From assembly GCF_036785885.1 (NCBI RefSeq), contig NC_092329.1:5766001-5830000 (forward strand): a stretch of 64,000 nucleotides of DNA, given 5' to 3'. A program made the position numbers and the translations under genes. The stretch's first letter is position 1; each line of letters starts with the position of its first letter. Of this stretch, positions 22,397 through 34,034 are shown piece by piece. The notes below the pieces were generated by a model, which did no database searches, had not been told where the DNA came from, and saw nothing but the letters and a program-made list of their open reading frames with translations. Origin of the DNA: Coffea arabica. Taxonomy: Eukaryota; Streptophyta; Magnoliopsida; Gentianales; Rubiaceae.

Positions 22397-23806
22397 ATGG
22401 CTCCTCCTCCTGATGTTTTGTTGTTTCCATTCATGTCCAAAGGCCACATGATTCCATCCTTGCACTTAGCTCAGCTCTTCCACCACCGCCACGGCGCTGT
22501 AATAACAATTGTAACCACCCCTGCAAACCATTCCATCATCTCTAATTTCTTCTCTAACTTCCACAACAAAATCTCCACAGTCATCCTCCCTTTCCCCTAG
22601 AACATCGACGGAATACCACCAGGCGTTGAAAGTACCGATAAACTTCCATCCATGTCTCTATTTATTTCCTTTCTTAAAGCCACCAAATTGATGAAACCCC
22701 ACTTCGAACAAACCTTAAACACACTCCCAAACCTCACATTCATGATAACCGATGGCTTCCTACATTGGACACTTGACTCTGCCCAGAAGTTCAGTATCCC
22801 AAGGCTTGTTTTCTATGGTACAGGCATTTATGCCACGACTTTGGTTCAAGTTGTAGGCCCGACTTCTCTGCTCCAACGAGGAAAATCAGACACTGAAGAA
22901 ATCAGTTTTCCTGGGGATGATTTTCCATGGATCAAGTTCACAAGAAATGACTTTGACCCAAAAATTGCCTATCCAGAACGTGATACTGAGTACTTCCAAC
23001 TTGTCTTGGAGCATGGCAGAGCAACAATGAATAGCTATGGCCTTCTCGTCAACAGCTTCTACGAGCTTGAGTCCATTTTCCTGGACTATTGGAACAAAAA
23101 ATGTGTCCCCAGAGCATGGTCAATTGGACCTCTCTGCCTAGCTGCCCAGCCGTCAAAATCAGCCGGCCAGAAACCTTCGTGGATTCAGTGGCTAGACGAA
23201 AAACTACCACAGAAGAATCCTGTTTTATACATTTCGTTTGGATCACAGGCAGAGATATCTAAGGAGCAATTGGAGGAGGTTAAAATCGCATTGGAGAAAT
23301 CAGGAGTGAACTTTTTGTGGATTGTTAGAGGAAATGATCAGTCAGACTCGAGTGATGGTTTTGAAAACAGAGTCAAAGACCGGGGAATAGTAGTAAAAGA
23401 GTGGATTGATCAGAGACAAATTCTTGATCACAAAAGTGTTCAGGGATTTCTAAGTCACTGTGGATGGAACTCCGTGATCGAGAGCATATGTGCAAAAGTT
23501 CCGATATTGGCTTGGCCAATGTTGGCGGAGCAGCCACTGAATGCAAAGATGGTGGTGGAGGAGATAAAGATTGGGATAGGGGTGAAGACTTGTGACGGGA
23601 CCTTGAATGGTTTGGTTAAATGGGAGACTTTGAAAATGGCTGTAAAAGAATTGATGGAAGAAGAGTCTGGAAAAGAGGTGAGGAAGAATGCGAAGGAAGT
23701 TGGTGAAATTGCCATCAAAGCTATGGAAGAGGGTGGATCATCTAGGAGCTCATTGAGTCAGGTCATGAATGAGTTGTCAGATTTGCAGGCAAAAAGAATT
23801 GCATGA
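22397..23806 (+). pseudogene. UDP-glycosyltransferase (UGT90A-like), one premature stop
   Basis: This is a plant family-1 glycosyltransferase that would transfer a sugar from a UDP-sugar to a small acceptor in the cytosol. The intronless frame spans 470 codons. The N-terminus has the catalytic histidine in MSKGHMIPS (His17) and the partner aspartate in ITDGF (Asp119). The PSPG donor-binding box starts at Trp336 (WIDQRQILDHKSVQGFLSHC) and ends with the EQPLNAK block; the usual Glu/Asp-Gln pair is present. One TAG at 22598-22600 (codon 68) breaks the frame in a PFP-stop-NIDGIPPGVES context. Related enzymes have glutamine or glutamate there, so a single C-to-T change of CAG would explain it. No other defect is visible, so the loss is recent, or else allelic or a sequence error. 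The UGT90A assignment is from memory of the FMSKGH and FP(Q/E)N patterns. Confidence 0.85.
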
Positions 23807-24115
23807 AAGAGAAGCTTCTTCCTACAAAATTTTTCTCTGAAATGGAGACACAAGGGGATTGGGTTGTCAGGGCAGCGCACTTGTACATTTCATGCTTGTT
23901 GCATAATGAGTTTTAACCATATAAGAAAATCGATTATCGTGCATGATTGGCTTTGTTTACAGGACATATGTAAGGTTTTGTTCGTTTATTTGCGTGAATT
24001 TAGTCACCAAAAGCACAAAGAAAGTTTCCGTAAACACACTAAACGCAAGTTAAATACAGGGTCATGGGCAACTTGCAGCTGCCCTTGTAGAAGCTGAGTT
24101 CTGCAATTTTGTTTT
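23807..24115. other. intergenic, 3' flank of the UGT
   Basis: This is spacer between the UGT stop and the target-site duplication of the LTR element. No gene is seen. Confidence 0.5.
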
Positions 24116-24120
24116 GGTGT

Positions 24121-24709
24121 TGAAGTGGTGAATTCGGACCGGCTAGGGTGAACCGTGAACTAGCAGTGCTACAGTTGAAGAGATCACAACGGTCTGGATC
24201 ACCTGCTTAGGTTACGAAAGGGGCTGAATCCCCCGGTAGAACTCCGAAACTTGAGTTAGTTCGGGATTGGGAAAATAATTTAATAGAGAGAATCAGTATA
24301 TGATTTTTACCAGGAAATTGGTCATCCCCATCTTCAATAGAAGTCTTGGGTATTTATAGAGGATGGACAGGAAAGAGGGACTACTAGCCCGGGTCCCTAG
24401 AGATCTGCCATGGGCAGAACATCAAATAGATGTGATGGGCTTCTGCGAAAAGGCGCGCCGGAACAGTTGTCAGGGTCTGGCGGCGCATGTCAGGGCAGCT
24501 TTATCAGAAGTGTCAGAGGTGTCAAAGATCATGTCCCACAACTTCGGTGGTCAAGTCCCTATACTTTACCTCGGCCTTATGATAGAAGACCTTGGCCGAG
24601 GTGATAGCTGAGCCGAAGTCACGGCCCCCGAGGGCCTGTCGAGGTGGAGGATCCAGGAGTGCTACAGGGCGAAACCCCGGCACTATCCGAGCTGGAAATA
24701 CCCTCCTCA
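24121..24709 (-). repeat. left LTR (3' LTR of the element)
   Basis: It starts TGAAGTGGTGAATTC and ends CCCTCCTCA, and is about 97.5% identical to the right LTR. It has an extra 18 bases near 24674 compared with the right copy. A TATA-like motif (TATAAATA on the minus strand) lies at about 24353-24360. Confidence 0.92.
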
Positions 24710-24989
24710 CTAAGCCCCCCAAGCCTTGGGAAGGGCGAAGTCGTTGCCTCCCGAGGTTGTTACTTCCCGAGACTGATAAGCGTGTAGGACACGGAACACA
24801 TCAAGTACACATCAGGACTGTGCGGATGGGACTGTGAAGGAGGTGAAATGATGGCTGTCAGCTTTATTAACAAATCCATGGATAGACGCGAAATAAACGG
24901 TCTGATGAATAGGACTTTCATTAATGAGGAAAGAGGTCGTGCCCTCGAGAATTCCAAAAGTTTCGCCTTTTCATCTTCCCCCTGTTGGC

Positions 24990-24998
24990 CTATAAATA
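24990..24998 (+). promoter_or_regulatory. TATA box for the antisense frame of the LTR element
   Basis: The motif CTATAAATAGGGG lies 140 bases upstream of the first ATG of the + strand frame, and is outside the LTR. It suggests an internal promoter serving the antisense gene. Confidence 0.55.
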
Positions 24999-25131
24999 GG
25001 GGTCCCCTTTTTTACCGTTTCACTCTTTACTGGAAATCAAAAATCACCTCAAAGCTCTGTTTCTCTGTTTTTTCACTTCGGCAATCCCTTGAACCACATC
25101 TTCTGAGTAAGTTCACTTCTCCCTCTTTAGT

Positions 25132-27334
25132 AATGGCTAGGACAGCGCGTATCCATAAAGAGACGGTGAGGCCTGACTTCACCGAGGCAGAGAGGCCCGA
25201 CCCGTCCGAGGAGAGGACTGCCGAGGAGAGGACCGCTTCTGCGGCCGGGGAAGGGGAGGCCGGAGCGTCTCACCAGACCGAGGTACTCCAAGAGGAAGAA
25301 GAGGAGATAGAGGTTGAAGCTGAGGTCCTTTATAACGACGACCTCGGCAACGAGGTTCCCAGGGATGAGGGTGTGCAAGAGCCGACCACCCCTCCGGATA
25401 TATCAGCCCTCAACTACGGCCAGATGCCTACGTTTGGCAGCGTCATGAACCAGACGCTGGTAGCCGAGGTGATTCGCCGGTATCCCTGGAGGAGGAATTA
25501 CAGCCTCTATCCGCCTCGGCCACATCAATCAGCCGCACTGCTACCAAGGGGTAGGGTGGCCATTTATGTGGATCAACTGGAGGCCGGGCTCAGAATGCCC
25601 ACTACGAGATTCCTCAGGGACTGCTTGAGGTATTGGGGGGTGAGAATCACTCAACTCACCCCCAACGCCATTCGCGTTCTCGTCGGCTTCCAACTGCTCT
25701 GCCGACATCAGGATATAGAACCCACCGCCAATCTCTTCCGCCGATGTTACTCGCTCAAAAACAGCGGAAGTGAAAAGGGATGGTTTTACTTCGGGAACAA
25801 GATCCCGAAGTTGGTGGTGGATGCCCCTACTTCGATAAAGGAGTGAAAGGGGAACTTCATTTTCGTCCCAGCTGAAGACTTCCCTAGAGGGTTCTGGTGG
25901 AGGCCTCCCACCCCGGTCAAAGAGACCTCTCCGGGTAAACTGGAGGAGGACAACTTCAAGAAACTGACGGGGTCGGGCCTCAGGATCAACTGTTGGGATT
26001 TTCCCGAGGCAGTTCTTGTTGACGGCGGGTTCAGCCGAGCTCTGATCAGCTCGGATCACCCCGTCTTCTTCTCCTCTAGGCTAAAGAAACCTTGTACTTT
26101 TCCATTCCCTACTCTGTTTGTTTTTCCATGATTCTAACTAACTCTCTTTTCGTACTTCGCAGTGACGAGGGTTTCTGACTTGATAACGTCCGGGACGGCA
26201 ACCGAGGTGGCCAAAAGACCGAAGAAACGCAAGGAAACTGCCGAGCCCTCCACCAGACCGGCCAAGAAGACTGCCGCGACAACGGCTAGCCGGACACCTC
26301 CCGTGGTGATTGTGGGGGAGGGCTCACGCACCTCAGCCACTCCTGGTGGATCCCAAGCCTCAGCCATTCCGGAGGGGGTCCCCATTCGAGGAGTGACTAT
26401 AGCTTCTCCACCCCGGGGTCAGGGTGTGACGACTTTTCCAACTCGCCCCGTCACGGGGTCTTCACTGTTCAACCTCCACCACGTACCTTCTCAAGAGGTC
26501 GGGGAGGACAAGAGGCACTCCGGAGCACAGTGGTGCCCGGAGTGGAGCATCAATGTCAACGACCGCTGCAAAAACCCTCTGGTCGTACAGGAGCTCCTTG
26601 TGCATTCAGTGCTGCCGCGAGACAACACTTATGCCAGGAAGCTCACCCCTGGCGAGCTAATGCAGAGTGCCTCAGTGTCCTGGGCATCCACCACGGCCTT
26701 TTTCGCCGAGATGATTCAGCATTACGGGAATTTAATGGAGAAATATGAGCCACCAGAAGAGCTTCAGAAGAAAATTACCGAACTGGAAGAGAGACTAAGG
26801 GCAACCGAGCTGGAGCGAGATAAAGCCGAAGCAGATAGAGACCGGGCCGAGGTGACAAAGAATTCCCTGATAACTGTCCTCGGTGAGGAAAAAGAGAGAA
26901 GAGCCCAAGAGGAGCAGTCATCCAAGAAAGCAATAGAGATGGCCGGGGTGTCAGCCTTGGAAGCCTTCCGCAAGTCGGAGTCTTTCAATCGCGACCTTAG
27001 TGAGCTGACACTGCCGAGCTTCATGTTCGGGTACACCACAGCTGTCAACGACGCGGCGCCTTTCCTCTCTTCTAAGCAGCTGGAATTTCTCCAATATGCG
27101 CCGAACTACAACGAGAATGCCAAAGAGCTGTGTGACCGCATGGCCGAAGGCATCAAAGCCGGAAGTAACCTAACCGAGGTCCGCGCCGAGTTCAACAAGT
27201 GGCTTAATGAGATCGACTTGGATGGCAATGATCTCGAAGGGGACCAGGCCGGCGGAGAGGCTGAAGGTCAGCAAGATGCCGGGGTAGGAGGAGAAATTAT
27301 GGGTGGAGAAGGGTCCGGAGCAGGGAACCCTTAG
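25132..27334 (+). mobile_element. antisense coding region of the Tat-lineage element
   Basis: This part lies between the integrase end and the 3' LTR and is open on the strand opposite to gag-pol. It has an acidic, Glu-rich N-terminal part and then a domain of the kind annotated as putative gypsy-type transposon protein (near TFGSVMNQTLVAEVIRRYPW and LRDCLRYWGVRITQL). A C-terminal coiled coil rich in Glu, Arg and Lys covers about 26750-26950. Antisense genes in this position are known from Grande and relatives; their function is unknown. A TATA box precedes it. The region is broken or spliced, and I cannot distinguish these by eye. Confidence 0.75.
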
Positions 27335-27565
27335 AAACATTCCCTTTTGTACCTAAATGCCGAGGTCGTGGATGCTTAGGAGCATTCCGGACCTCGGTCT
27401 TCTTTTTGCTCTTCAATATAACTTTGTATTTCTGCCTCTTTAATTGAACTCAGTTTTCTTCTCTTTATTTCTTCCATCTGCTGCTACTTGTCCCCTTATT
27501 TTTCGCTTGATGAAATGAGAATAAGTGAGAAATAACTCAAACTTATAATTTAAAGCATGCACCCT

Positions 27566-30500
27566 TTAAGGGTAATACAATCTAAGGTTCTCAGCATGCC
27601 ACGTTTGAGGCACCCGAGAACCATCCTGATAAGCTAATTTACAATATCCGTTTTGGCTGGACTCAACAACCCGGTAGGGTCCCTCCCACTTAGGGCTAAG
27701 TTTTCCTTGTGGTTCAGCTCGGCTGACCGAATTCTTCCGGAGCACTAGGTCTCCCGGACTGAACCGTAGGTGTTTGACCCGAGCGTTGAAGTTGCCAGTT
27801 AAGATATTTTTATAAAGGGCAACTTTGCCGGCTGCCATATCACGCTTCTCTTCGACGAGGTCGAGATCAACTCGCCGCTCTTCTTCATTAACTTCGGCAG
27901 CGTATGCGGGCATTCGTGGGTTCGGCGTGATGAACTCGGCTGGGACCACAGTTTCGGACCCATACGTTAAAGAGAACGGGGTCTCTTGTGTTGCCGACCT
28001 CGGGGTGGTCCTGTAAGACCACAAAACGCTGGGGAGTTCTTCCACACAAGACGATCCAACTCGGTGTAGTCTGGTTTTGAGACCATGAAGGAGAGTGCGG
28101 TTGAAATTTTTGGCCTGTCCGTTGGCCTGAGGGTGTCCGACCTAGGTGAAATGCTGTTTGATTCCCAGGTTTTCACACCATGCCTTGAAGGGGTTATCAG
28201 TAAACTGTCTTCCATTATCCGAGATGACCACCCGGGGTAGACCGAAGCGGCAAACTACGCTCTTCCAGAAGAACTTTTGAACCGCTAATCCGGTGATACT
28301 TCTCAAAGGCTCGGCCTCGACCCATTTGGTGAAGTAATCTACTGCCACCACCGCGTATGCAAAATTGCCTGGGGCTCTGAGGAATGGCCCGATTATATCA
28401 GTCCCCCATTGTTCGAATGACCATGGCGAGGTGATGAGAATCATGAGGTTCGTCGGCTGATGGTGCTCAGGGGCGTGGTGCTGGCAAGCAGGACAGCTAA
28501 AGACCATGATCTGGGCATCTACCCTCATGGTGGGCCAGAAATATCCTAGCAACAAAGCTTTTTTGACGAGCATCCTGTAGCCGACGTGAGCACCACAGAG
28601 TCCCTCGTGTATATCCTGAATGACCCTTTGGCCCTCTTCTGGTGTGATACACCGCAACCACGGGCCGAGGTATGACCTCTTGTACAGGAGATTGTCCCAG
28701 AGAACGTATCGAGCTGCTTTACGTTGCAGTTTTCTGGACTCAGCTTGGTCTTCGGGAAGTTCACCCTGGCAGAGAAATCGAACTAGCGGTCCCATTCAGG
28801 TGTCCCCTGGATAAATGGGATATACGACTTCCCCAATATATCCCGGCTCGGCTAAGACCTCCACAAGAACCGTTTTGTACAGGTCAGAAAAAGAGGTAGA
28901 AGCGAGCCGGGAGAGGGCATCTGCCCTCTTGTTCTGTGACCGCGGTATCCTTTGGATTTCGAAAGACTCGAAGTGTGCCACCAGCTGGAGGACTTTGGAG
29001 AGGTAGCGATGCATCACCTCTTCCTTGGCCTCGTATTCGCCTAGTATTTGGCACACGACGAGTTGGGAGTCACTATAGACCAAGATGTGCGCGGCACCGA
29101 GCTTACGAGCTAGCTGCAGGCCGGCAATAACAGCTTCGTATTCAGCTTCATTGTTGGAAGCAGCGAAGTCAAATCTCAGAGCATATGAACATATTTCTCC
29201 TTTGGGGTCTTCGAGGAGCAAACCTGCCCCACTGCCCTCGCTATTGGACGAACCGTCCACATGCAAGATCCAGCGTTGAAGCTCGGCAGTAACTGGGGTG
29301 GTAATCGGAGAGGCTTTATTTGTCTCATCAAAAGTGAGCTCAGCTAGAAAGTCTGCGAGAGCCTGAGCCTTGATTGCGGTACGAGGTTCGTAAGACAGGT
29401 CGTACTCTCCCAGTTCGATGGCCCACTTGGTGAGGCGTCCAGAAGCCTCTGGCCGTGATAAGACTTGCCGAAGTGGTTGGTCAGTTCTCAAGCAGATGTG
29501 GTGGGCTAAGAAGTAGGGCTTAAGCCTACGGGCTGCATGGATTAAGGCCAGCACGAGCTTCTCCGCCTGAGTATATCTGGTCTCCGGACCTCGGAGGACT
29601 CGGCTGACATAATAAACAGGTATTTGTACACCTTCTTCCCTTATCAACACGGCACTTACAGCTTCGGCTGCAGCAGATAAGTACAAGAATAACTTGTCCC
29701 CTGGACGAGGTGAGGTGAGTGTTGGGAGATGATGAAGGTATTCCTTCAGTTGTTCGAAGGCTTGTTGACATTCCTTGGTCCAGGAGAAGCTGTCCGCCTT
29801 TTTTAGGATCTTGAAAAATGGCAACGCCTTGGAAGCTGATTGCGATAAGAATCGATTCAGGGCGGCCAACCGCCCTGTCAGCCTCTGGACATCACGGATG
29901 CACCGAGGTGGAGACATTTCTTGAATTACTTTCACCTTGTCTGGGTTTGCTTCGATACCCCGTCTCGAGACGAGGTATCCCAGAAATTTCCCCGAAATGA
30001 CCCCGAAGACGCATTTCTTGGGGTTCAGCATCATCCGCGTCTTCCGGAGGACCTCAAAGACTTCTCTCAGGTCGGAGAGGAAGGACGAGGTCGTCTGGCT
30101 CTTGAGGAGGATGTCGTCCACGTAGATTTCGACATTTCGCCCGATCTGGACTTTGAAAGTTTGGTTGACCAAGCGTTGATACGTGGCCCCGGCATTCTTT
30201 AGCCCAAAGGGCATCGTGGTGTAGCAATAGGTGCCTTGGTCAGTGTAGAAGGCAGTCTTCTCCTGATCTTCCTGACTCATGCCTATCTGGTGATACCCCT
30301 TAAAGGCGTCAAGAAAACAGAGGATCTCATAACCCATAGCCGAGTCCACCAAGGTGTCGATTTTGGGCAATGGGTAGCAATCCTTGGGACAAGCTTTGTT
30401 GAGGTCGGTAAAGTCGACGCACATCCTCCAAGCCCCGGTGTCCTTCTTGACCATGACCGGGTTGGATAACCAGGTCGGATATTGGACCACCCGGATTATT

Positions 30501-31318
30501 TTTGCAGGTAGGAGCTTGTCCACTTCTTCACCGACAGCTCGGCTCCGTTCAGGGCCGATGTGTCTTCTTTTCTGTTTAATCGGGCGGATCTGGGGATCAA
30601 CGTTCAGCTCATGTATCATGAGGTGTTGTGGGACTCCTTGGACCACATCGGCGGCCCAGGCAAAGACGTTCCGGTATTCTTTGAGGATGTCCACCATCTC
30701 TTTTTTAATCGGACCGGGCAGTCCGGTGTCGACGCGGACCGTCTGATCAAGCTTCATGGGGTCCAGGGAAATTTCTTCCACCTCATCCCCAGCCTCCATC
30801 ATAGGGATCTTCCCAGCCTGCTGAGGATCGATGCAATCTATAGAGAGGATATTTGACCTCTTCTCGGGCCTCGCACTGGAGGTAGATGGGGAGGTTGCTT
30901 GTAGAGTGACGAGGTAGCACTCCTGGGCCGCACAAATATCGCTGCTGATCTCGGCAACCCCCGCGGGAGTAGGAAACTTAAAGTTCAGGTGGTAGGTGGA
31001 ATATACCGCCCGCAGAGCATTAAGCGTGGGCCGACCTAGGAGCAGGTTGTATGGGGAGTCGGTCTTAACCACTACGAAATTCACAGGGATAGTTCGGCAA
31101 CGGTGGTGACGCCCCACGGTCACCGTCAGGGCCACCATTCCCTCTGGATGCACAATGTGTCCCCCAAATCCTACAAGAGGGGTTCTCACCGGGGTCATGT
31201 GCTCTCTGGCCAACTTGAGGCTCTCGAATGTACGAAGGCACATAACATCCACTGAGCTCCCTGGGTCGATGTAAACCTTCTGGACGATATAGTTGTTGGT
31301 GAGCAATTCGATCACCAA
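27566..31318 (-). mobile_element. pol region of the Tat-lineage element
   Basis: The domain order on the minus strand begins with a retroviral-type aspartic protease (DPGSSVDVMC near the right end) and a reverse transcriptase with the YVDDILLKS catalytic motif. An RNase H and a second, plant-type RNase H (HVDGSSNSEGSGAGLLL, EAEYEAVIAGL, YSDSQLVV) follow. Integrase comes last, with an HHCC-like zinc region and catalytic core motifs (GTDIIGPF, ISDNGRQF). The dual RNase H assigns it to the Tat branch. It is a fossil with some breaks in its integrase part. Confidence 0.88.
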
Positions 31319-31499
31319 AGTTTCGTGGCTACTCGAAGCAGCTGGGACGGGGTCACTGGGTCCGTAAGTGATTACCTCGGATAGTCGAGAATTTGACTCG
31401 GCTTGTTTCGGGTTGGCCTGTCTATAGTTCCTCTTCCGGGAGTTCTGACTATCCCCTCCCGTCGGACCTCCTGCAATAGTATTAATTACTCCGGCAATG

Positions 31500-33020
31500 T
31501 TTGGCCCATATCCTAACCCCTGACCTGAAAATTCGTCTCGGGAGGCCTTTTTGTCTCCCTAGGATCCTCTGGGGGTCTACAACTGCTTCTCGATGTTCGC
31601 CTCTCGTCTCGGCGTTGGTCACCTCGTTTGTCACGTCGGTTCTCATCACGTCCACCTCGGCGGATGAACCGCTTTAGGTGCCCCTGTCTAATGAGGTTCT
31701 CGATCTCCCTTTTGAGATCGTTACAGTCCTCGGTTTCGTGCCCTATATCACGGTGATATAAGCAGTAGAGGTTCGAGTTCCTTTTGTCTCTGCTGCCGTA
31801 CATCTTAGGGGGGCCTTCCCGAGGTTGTTTTGTTCCATTACGGATAACACCCGAGACCGGGTGGTGTTCAGGGGAGTCAGTTCGGACTCAGGGATGGGTG
31901 ACTTCCCCTTGGAGATCCTGTCAAATACACTGCGGCGATCTCGGCCTGGACTCTGGAAGCCGCCTCCTGTTCCCGTTTCACTTCGGCCAAGCTCCTTCCC
32001 TCTTCGGGGGTCAGCCCTCGGATGGGCAGCTTGGACTTCTTTCTTCATGCGGTTGAGGTCCTCGGCCTGTATGCCCTTCTCGACCTTCAACCATAGTTCG
32101 TGGAGTGTGCGGGGATACTTCTTGTGGATCCCCGTGTTGAATACCCCGGACACAAGTCCATGGGTGAAAGCAGCAATGGTGACCTGCTCATTGGGGTCAG
32201 GTATCTGAACGCTTTCTTCATGGAACCTCTGAACATACGACCGAAGTGACTTTCCCGGGTTCTGCTGCATGTTCAGCAAGTAAGCCGAGGTCCTGGTCGT
32301 AGGTCGGGAGGAGATGAACCGATGGAGAAATCTTTCCACCAATTCCCCCAGGGTTGAGATGCTCCTAGGTTCTAATCCCCAGAACCATTTTCGAGCAGTC
32401 CCCTGGAGGAATACCGGAAAAGCTCGGCATATGACAGGGTCAGGGATGCAGTATAAATGGAAGGCCGAGATGAAAACATGGATGTGATCCTCGGGATCAC
32501 CTCGGCTGTCATAAGATGGTATAGAGGGGAGATTGAAATTGGGAGGAAGTCTTTCCTCGTTGATATCGTCGGTAAAAGGTGGAGCTCTCATGTAATTCAC
32601 CCCGGGCGTTCCCAACAATCGAGGTTCTTCCTCAGGTCGTCGCCCTAAAAGTCCTCGTGAGAATGCCTTGGTCAGGGAGGCTACCTTAGAAGTGGCCTTA
32701 GAGAATGCCCGCTTCGAAGCACTCCGGCTTAGGCGCCTCCCATCAGATTCCTCGTCAGATGAACCTTCAGGGGATCCATCTGACTTCCTTTTGGAGGACT
32801 CAGCTTTCTGCTTGCCCTGCTTTTTTAGGTACCTCCCCAATTCCTCAAAGATGTTGGGGTTCTCGGTTACAAACTCGGCCATACGTGTTATGGCTTCTTC
32901 GTTTGCGGGCTGAGTCCTTGGGGACTCCTGCCCTTCTGAAATATCTTCCTGTTGAGCTGCATTGCTTTGCTCAGCCCCAATAGTGAGAGCTTTTCTGCTC
33001 TTAGAACGCGTAGGCTTCAT
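31500..33020 (-). mobile_element. gag region of the Tat-lineage element
   Basis: The minus-strand start at 33020 follows the primer-binding site closely. The protein has a basic Ser-rich N-terminal part and a retrotransposon gag core (FPVFLQGTARKWFWGLEPRS and FISSRPTTRTSAYLLNMQQ). A zinc-knuckle-like Cys/His cluster (CLYHRDIGHETEDC) lies near its end, which would bind the element RNA. Confidence 0.85.
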
Positions 33021-33037
33021 ATTCTGATATCTTCACG

Positions 33038-33055
33038 TTCCCACAGACGGCGCCA
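33038..33055 (-). other. primer-binding site of the LTR element
   Basis: On the minus strand TGGCGCCGTCTGTGGGAA starts two bases inside the 5' LTR end. This is the position and style of a tRNA primer-binding site. I do not assign the tRNA. Confidence 0.7.
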
Positions 33056-33057
33056 AT

Positions 33058-33628
33058 TGAAGTGGTGAATTCGGACCGGCTAGGGTGAACCGTGAACTGG
33101 CAGTGCTACAGTTGAAGAGGTCACAACGGTCTGGATCACCTGCTTAGGTTACGAAAGGGGCTGAATCCCCCGGTAGAACTCCGAAACTTGAGTTAGTTCG
33201 GGATTGGGAAAATAATTTAATAGAGAGAATCAGTATATGATTTTTACCAGGAAATTGGTCATCCCCTTCTTCAATAGAAGTTTTGGGTATTTATAGAGTA
33301 TGGACAGGAAAGAGGGACTACTAGCCCGGGTCCCTAGAGATCTGCCATGGGCAGAACATCAAGTAGATGTGATGGGCTTCTGCGAAAAGGCGCGCCGGAA
33401 CAGTTGTCAGGGTCTGGCGGCGCATGTCAGGGCAGCTTTATCAGAAGTATCAGAGGTGTCAGAGGTCATGTCCCACAACTTCGGTGGTCAGGTCCCTATA
33501 CTTTACCTCGGCCTTATGATAGAAGATCTTGGCCGAGGTGATAGCTGGGCCGAAGTCACGGCCCCCGAGGGCCTGCCGAGGTGGAGGATCCAGGAGTGCT
33601 ACAGGGCGAGTTGGAAATACCCTCCTCA
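33058..33628 (-). repeat. right LTR (5' LTR of the element)
   Basis: It starts TGAAGTGGTG and ends CCCTCCTCA on the + strand and is 571 bases long. A minus-strand TATAAATA lies at about 33290-33297 and is the likely core promoter for genomic transcription. Confidence 0.92.
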
Positions 33629-33633
33629 GGTGT

Positions 33634-33863
33634 TAATCGAACTTTGATATTTCTTTGGTAGAAAACGGCGATCCATCCCTGGAATAAAAGTTAGAAAGAT
33701 AGATTTAAGGTTTTTTACTCTCTTTCTGAGAAACATCTTTCTTTTATATTTTTGTGAGCAGTTGAAACCGTTTGATCTTGGCATCCTATGTATTTCCAAG
33801 CCCTTGAGGTCGAGATCTTTTGATGAGGAGTCATGTTTATTCTTATTGCAGTGATCCATTGAA
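33634..33863. other. spacer, copy A of a local direct repeat
   Basis: About 33690-33860, together with 34035-34110, is homologous in the same orientation to about 34430-34740. Shared parts include CCAAG then TGAGGTCGAGATCTTT, and ATGTTTATTCTTATTG. The SINE at 33864-34034 interrupts this copy. Confidence 0.6.
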
Positions 33864-34034
33864 TTTTTTTTTTTTCAAATACAGGGAGTATTCCAACTTT
33901 GCCATAATAATCTCCCTACGCTTGTGCACCCTACCCCCCAAGAATACACAAGCGGTAGAGAAATGACTCGAACACACGATCTTTGGATCTAACTAGACTA
34001 CTCTGAAACCATTCGAGCCAACCCAAGGGGCTCG
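33864..34034 (-). repeat. tRNA-derived SINE
   Basis: On the minus strand there is an A-box-like motif (TGGCTCGAATGG, 34020-34009), then 33-36 bases later a B box (GTTCGAGTC, 33973-33965), and a poly(A) tail (33864-33875). A degenerate target-site duplication flanks it (GTGATCCATTGAAT at 33851 and GTGACCCACTGACT at 34035, 11 of 14 matching). The repeat copy at about 34650 has the uninterrupted site, which supports the boundaries. Confidence 0.75.

Larger units (their letters stand above)
24121..33628 (-). mobile_element. Ty3/gypsy LTR retrotransposon, Tat lineage (Grande/Retand-like)
   Basis: This is a 9.5-kb element in minus orientation, flanked by the five-base target-site duplication GGTGT (24116-24120 and 33629-33633). 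Its LTRs are 589 and 571 bases. Reading leftward from the right LTR, the order is primer-binding site, gag, then protease, reverse transcriptase, RNase H, a second RNase H and integrase, and then a long region with an open frame on the opposite strand. The second RNase H and the antisense frame are marks of the Tat lineage. The LTRs differ at about 14 of 571 aligned positions plus one 18-base length difference. With a common plant rate of 1.3e-8 per site per year this suggests insertion roughly one million years ago. The element is structurally complete, but its coding regions carry several breaks, perhaps four to six, so it is a recent fossil. Confidence 0.92.

Noticed and set aside
22397-23806. 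two separate small glycosyltransferase genes
   Set aside because: The two open parts are in the same frame and are separated only by one stop codon, so this is one gene with a nonsense change.
24363-24837. open frames in the LTR and next to it on the + strand
   Set aside because: The LTR is non-coding, and the same frame recurs in the other LTR only because the two are copies.
29526-30746. several + strand open frames within the pol region
   Set aside because: They are complements of the GC-richer pol coding sequence and carry no recognisable domain.
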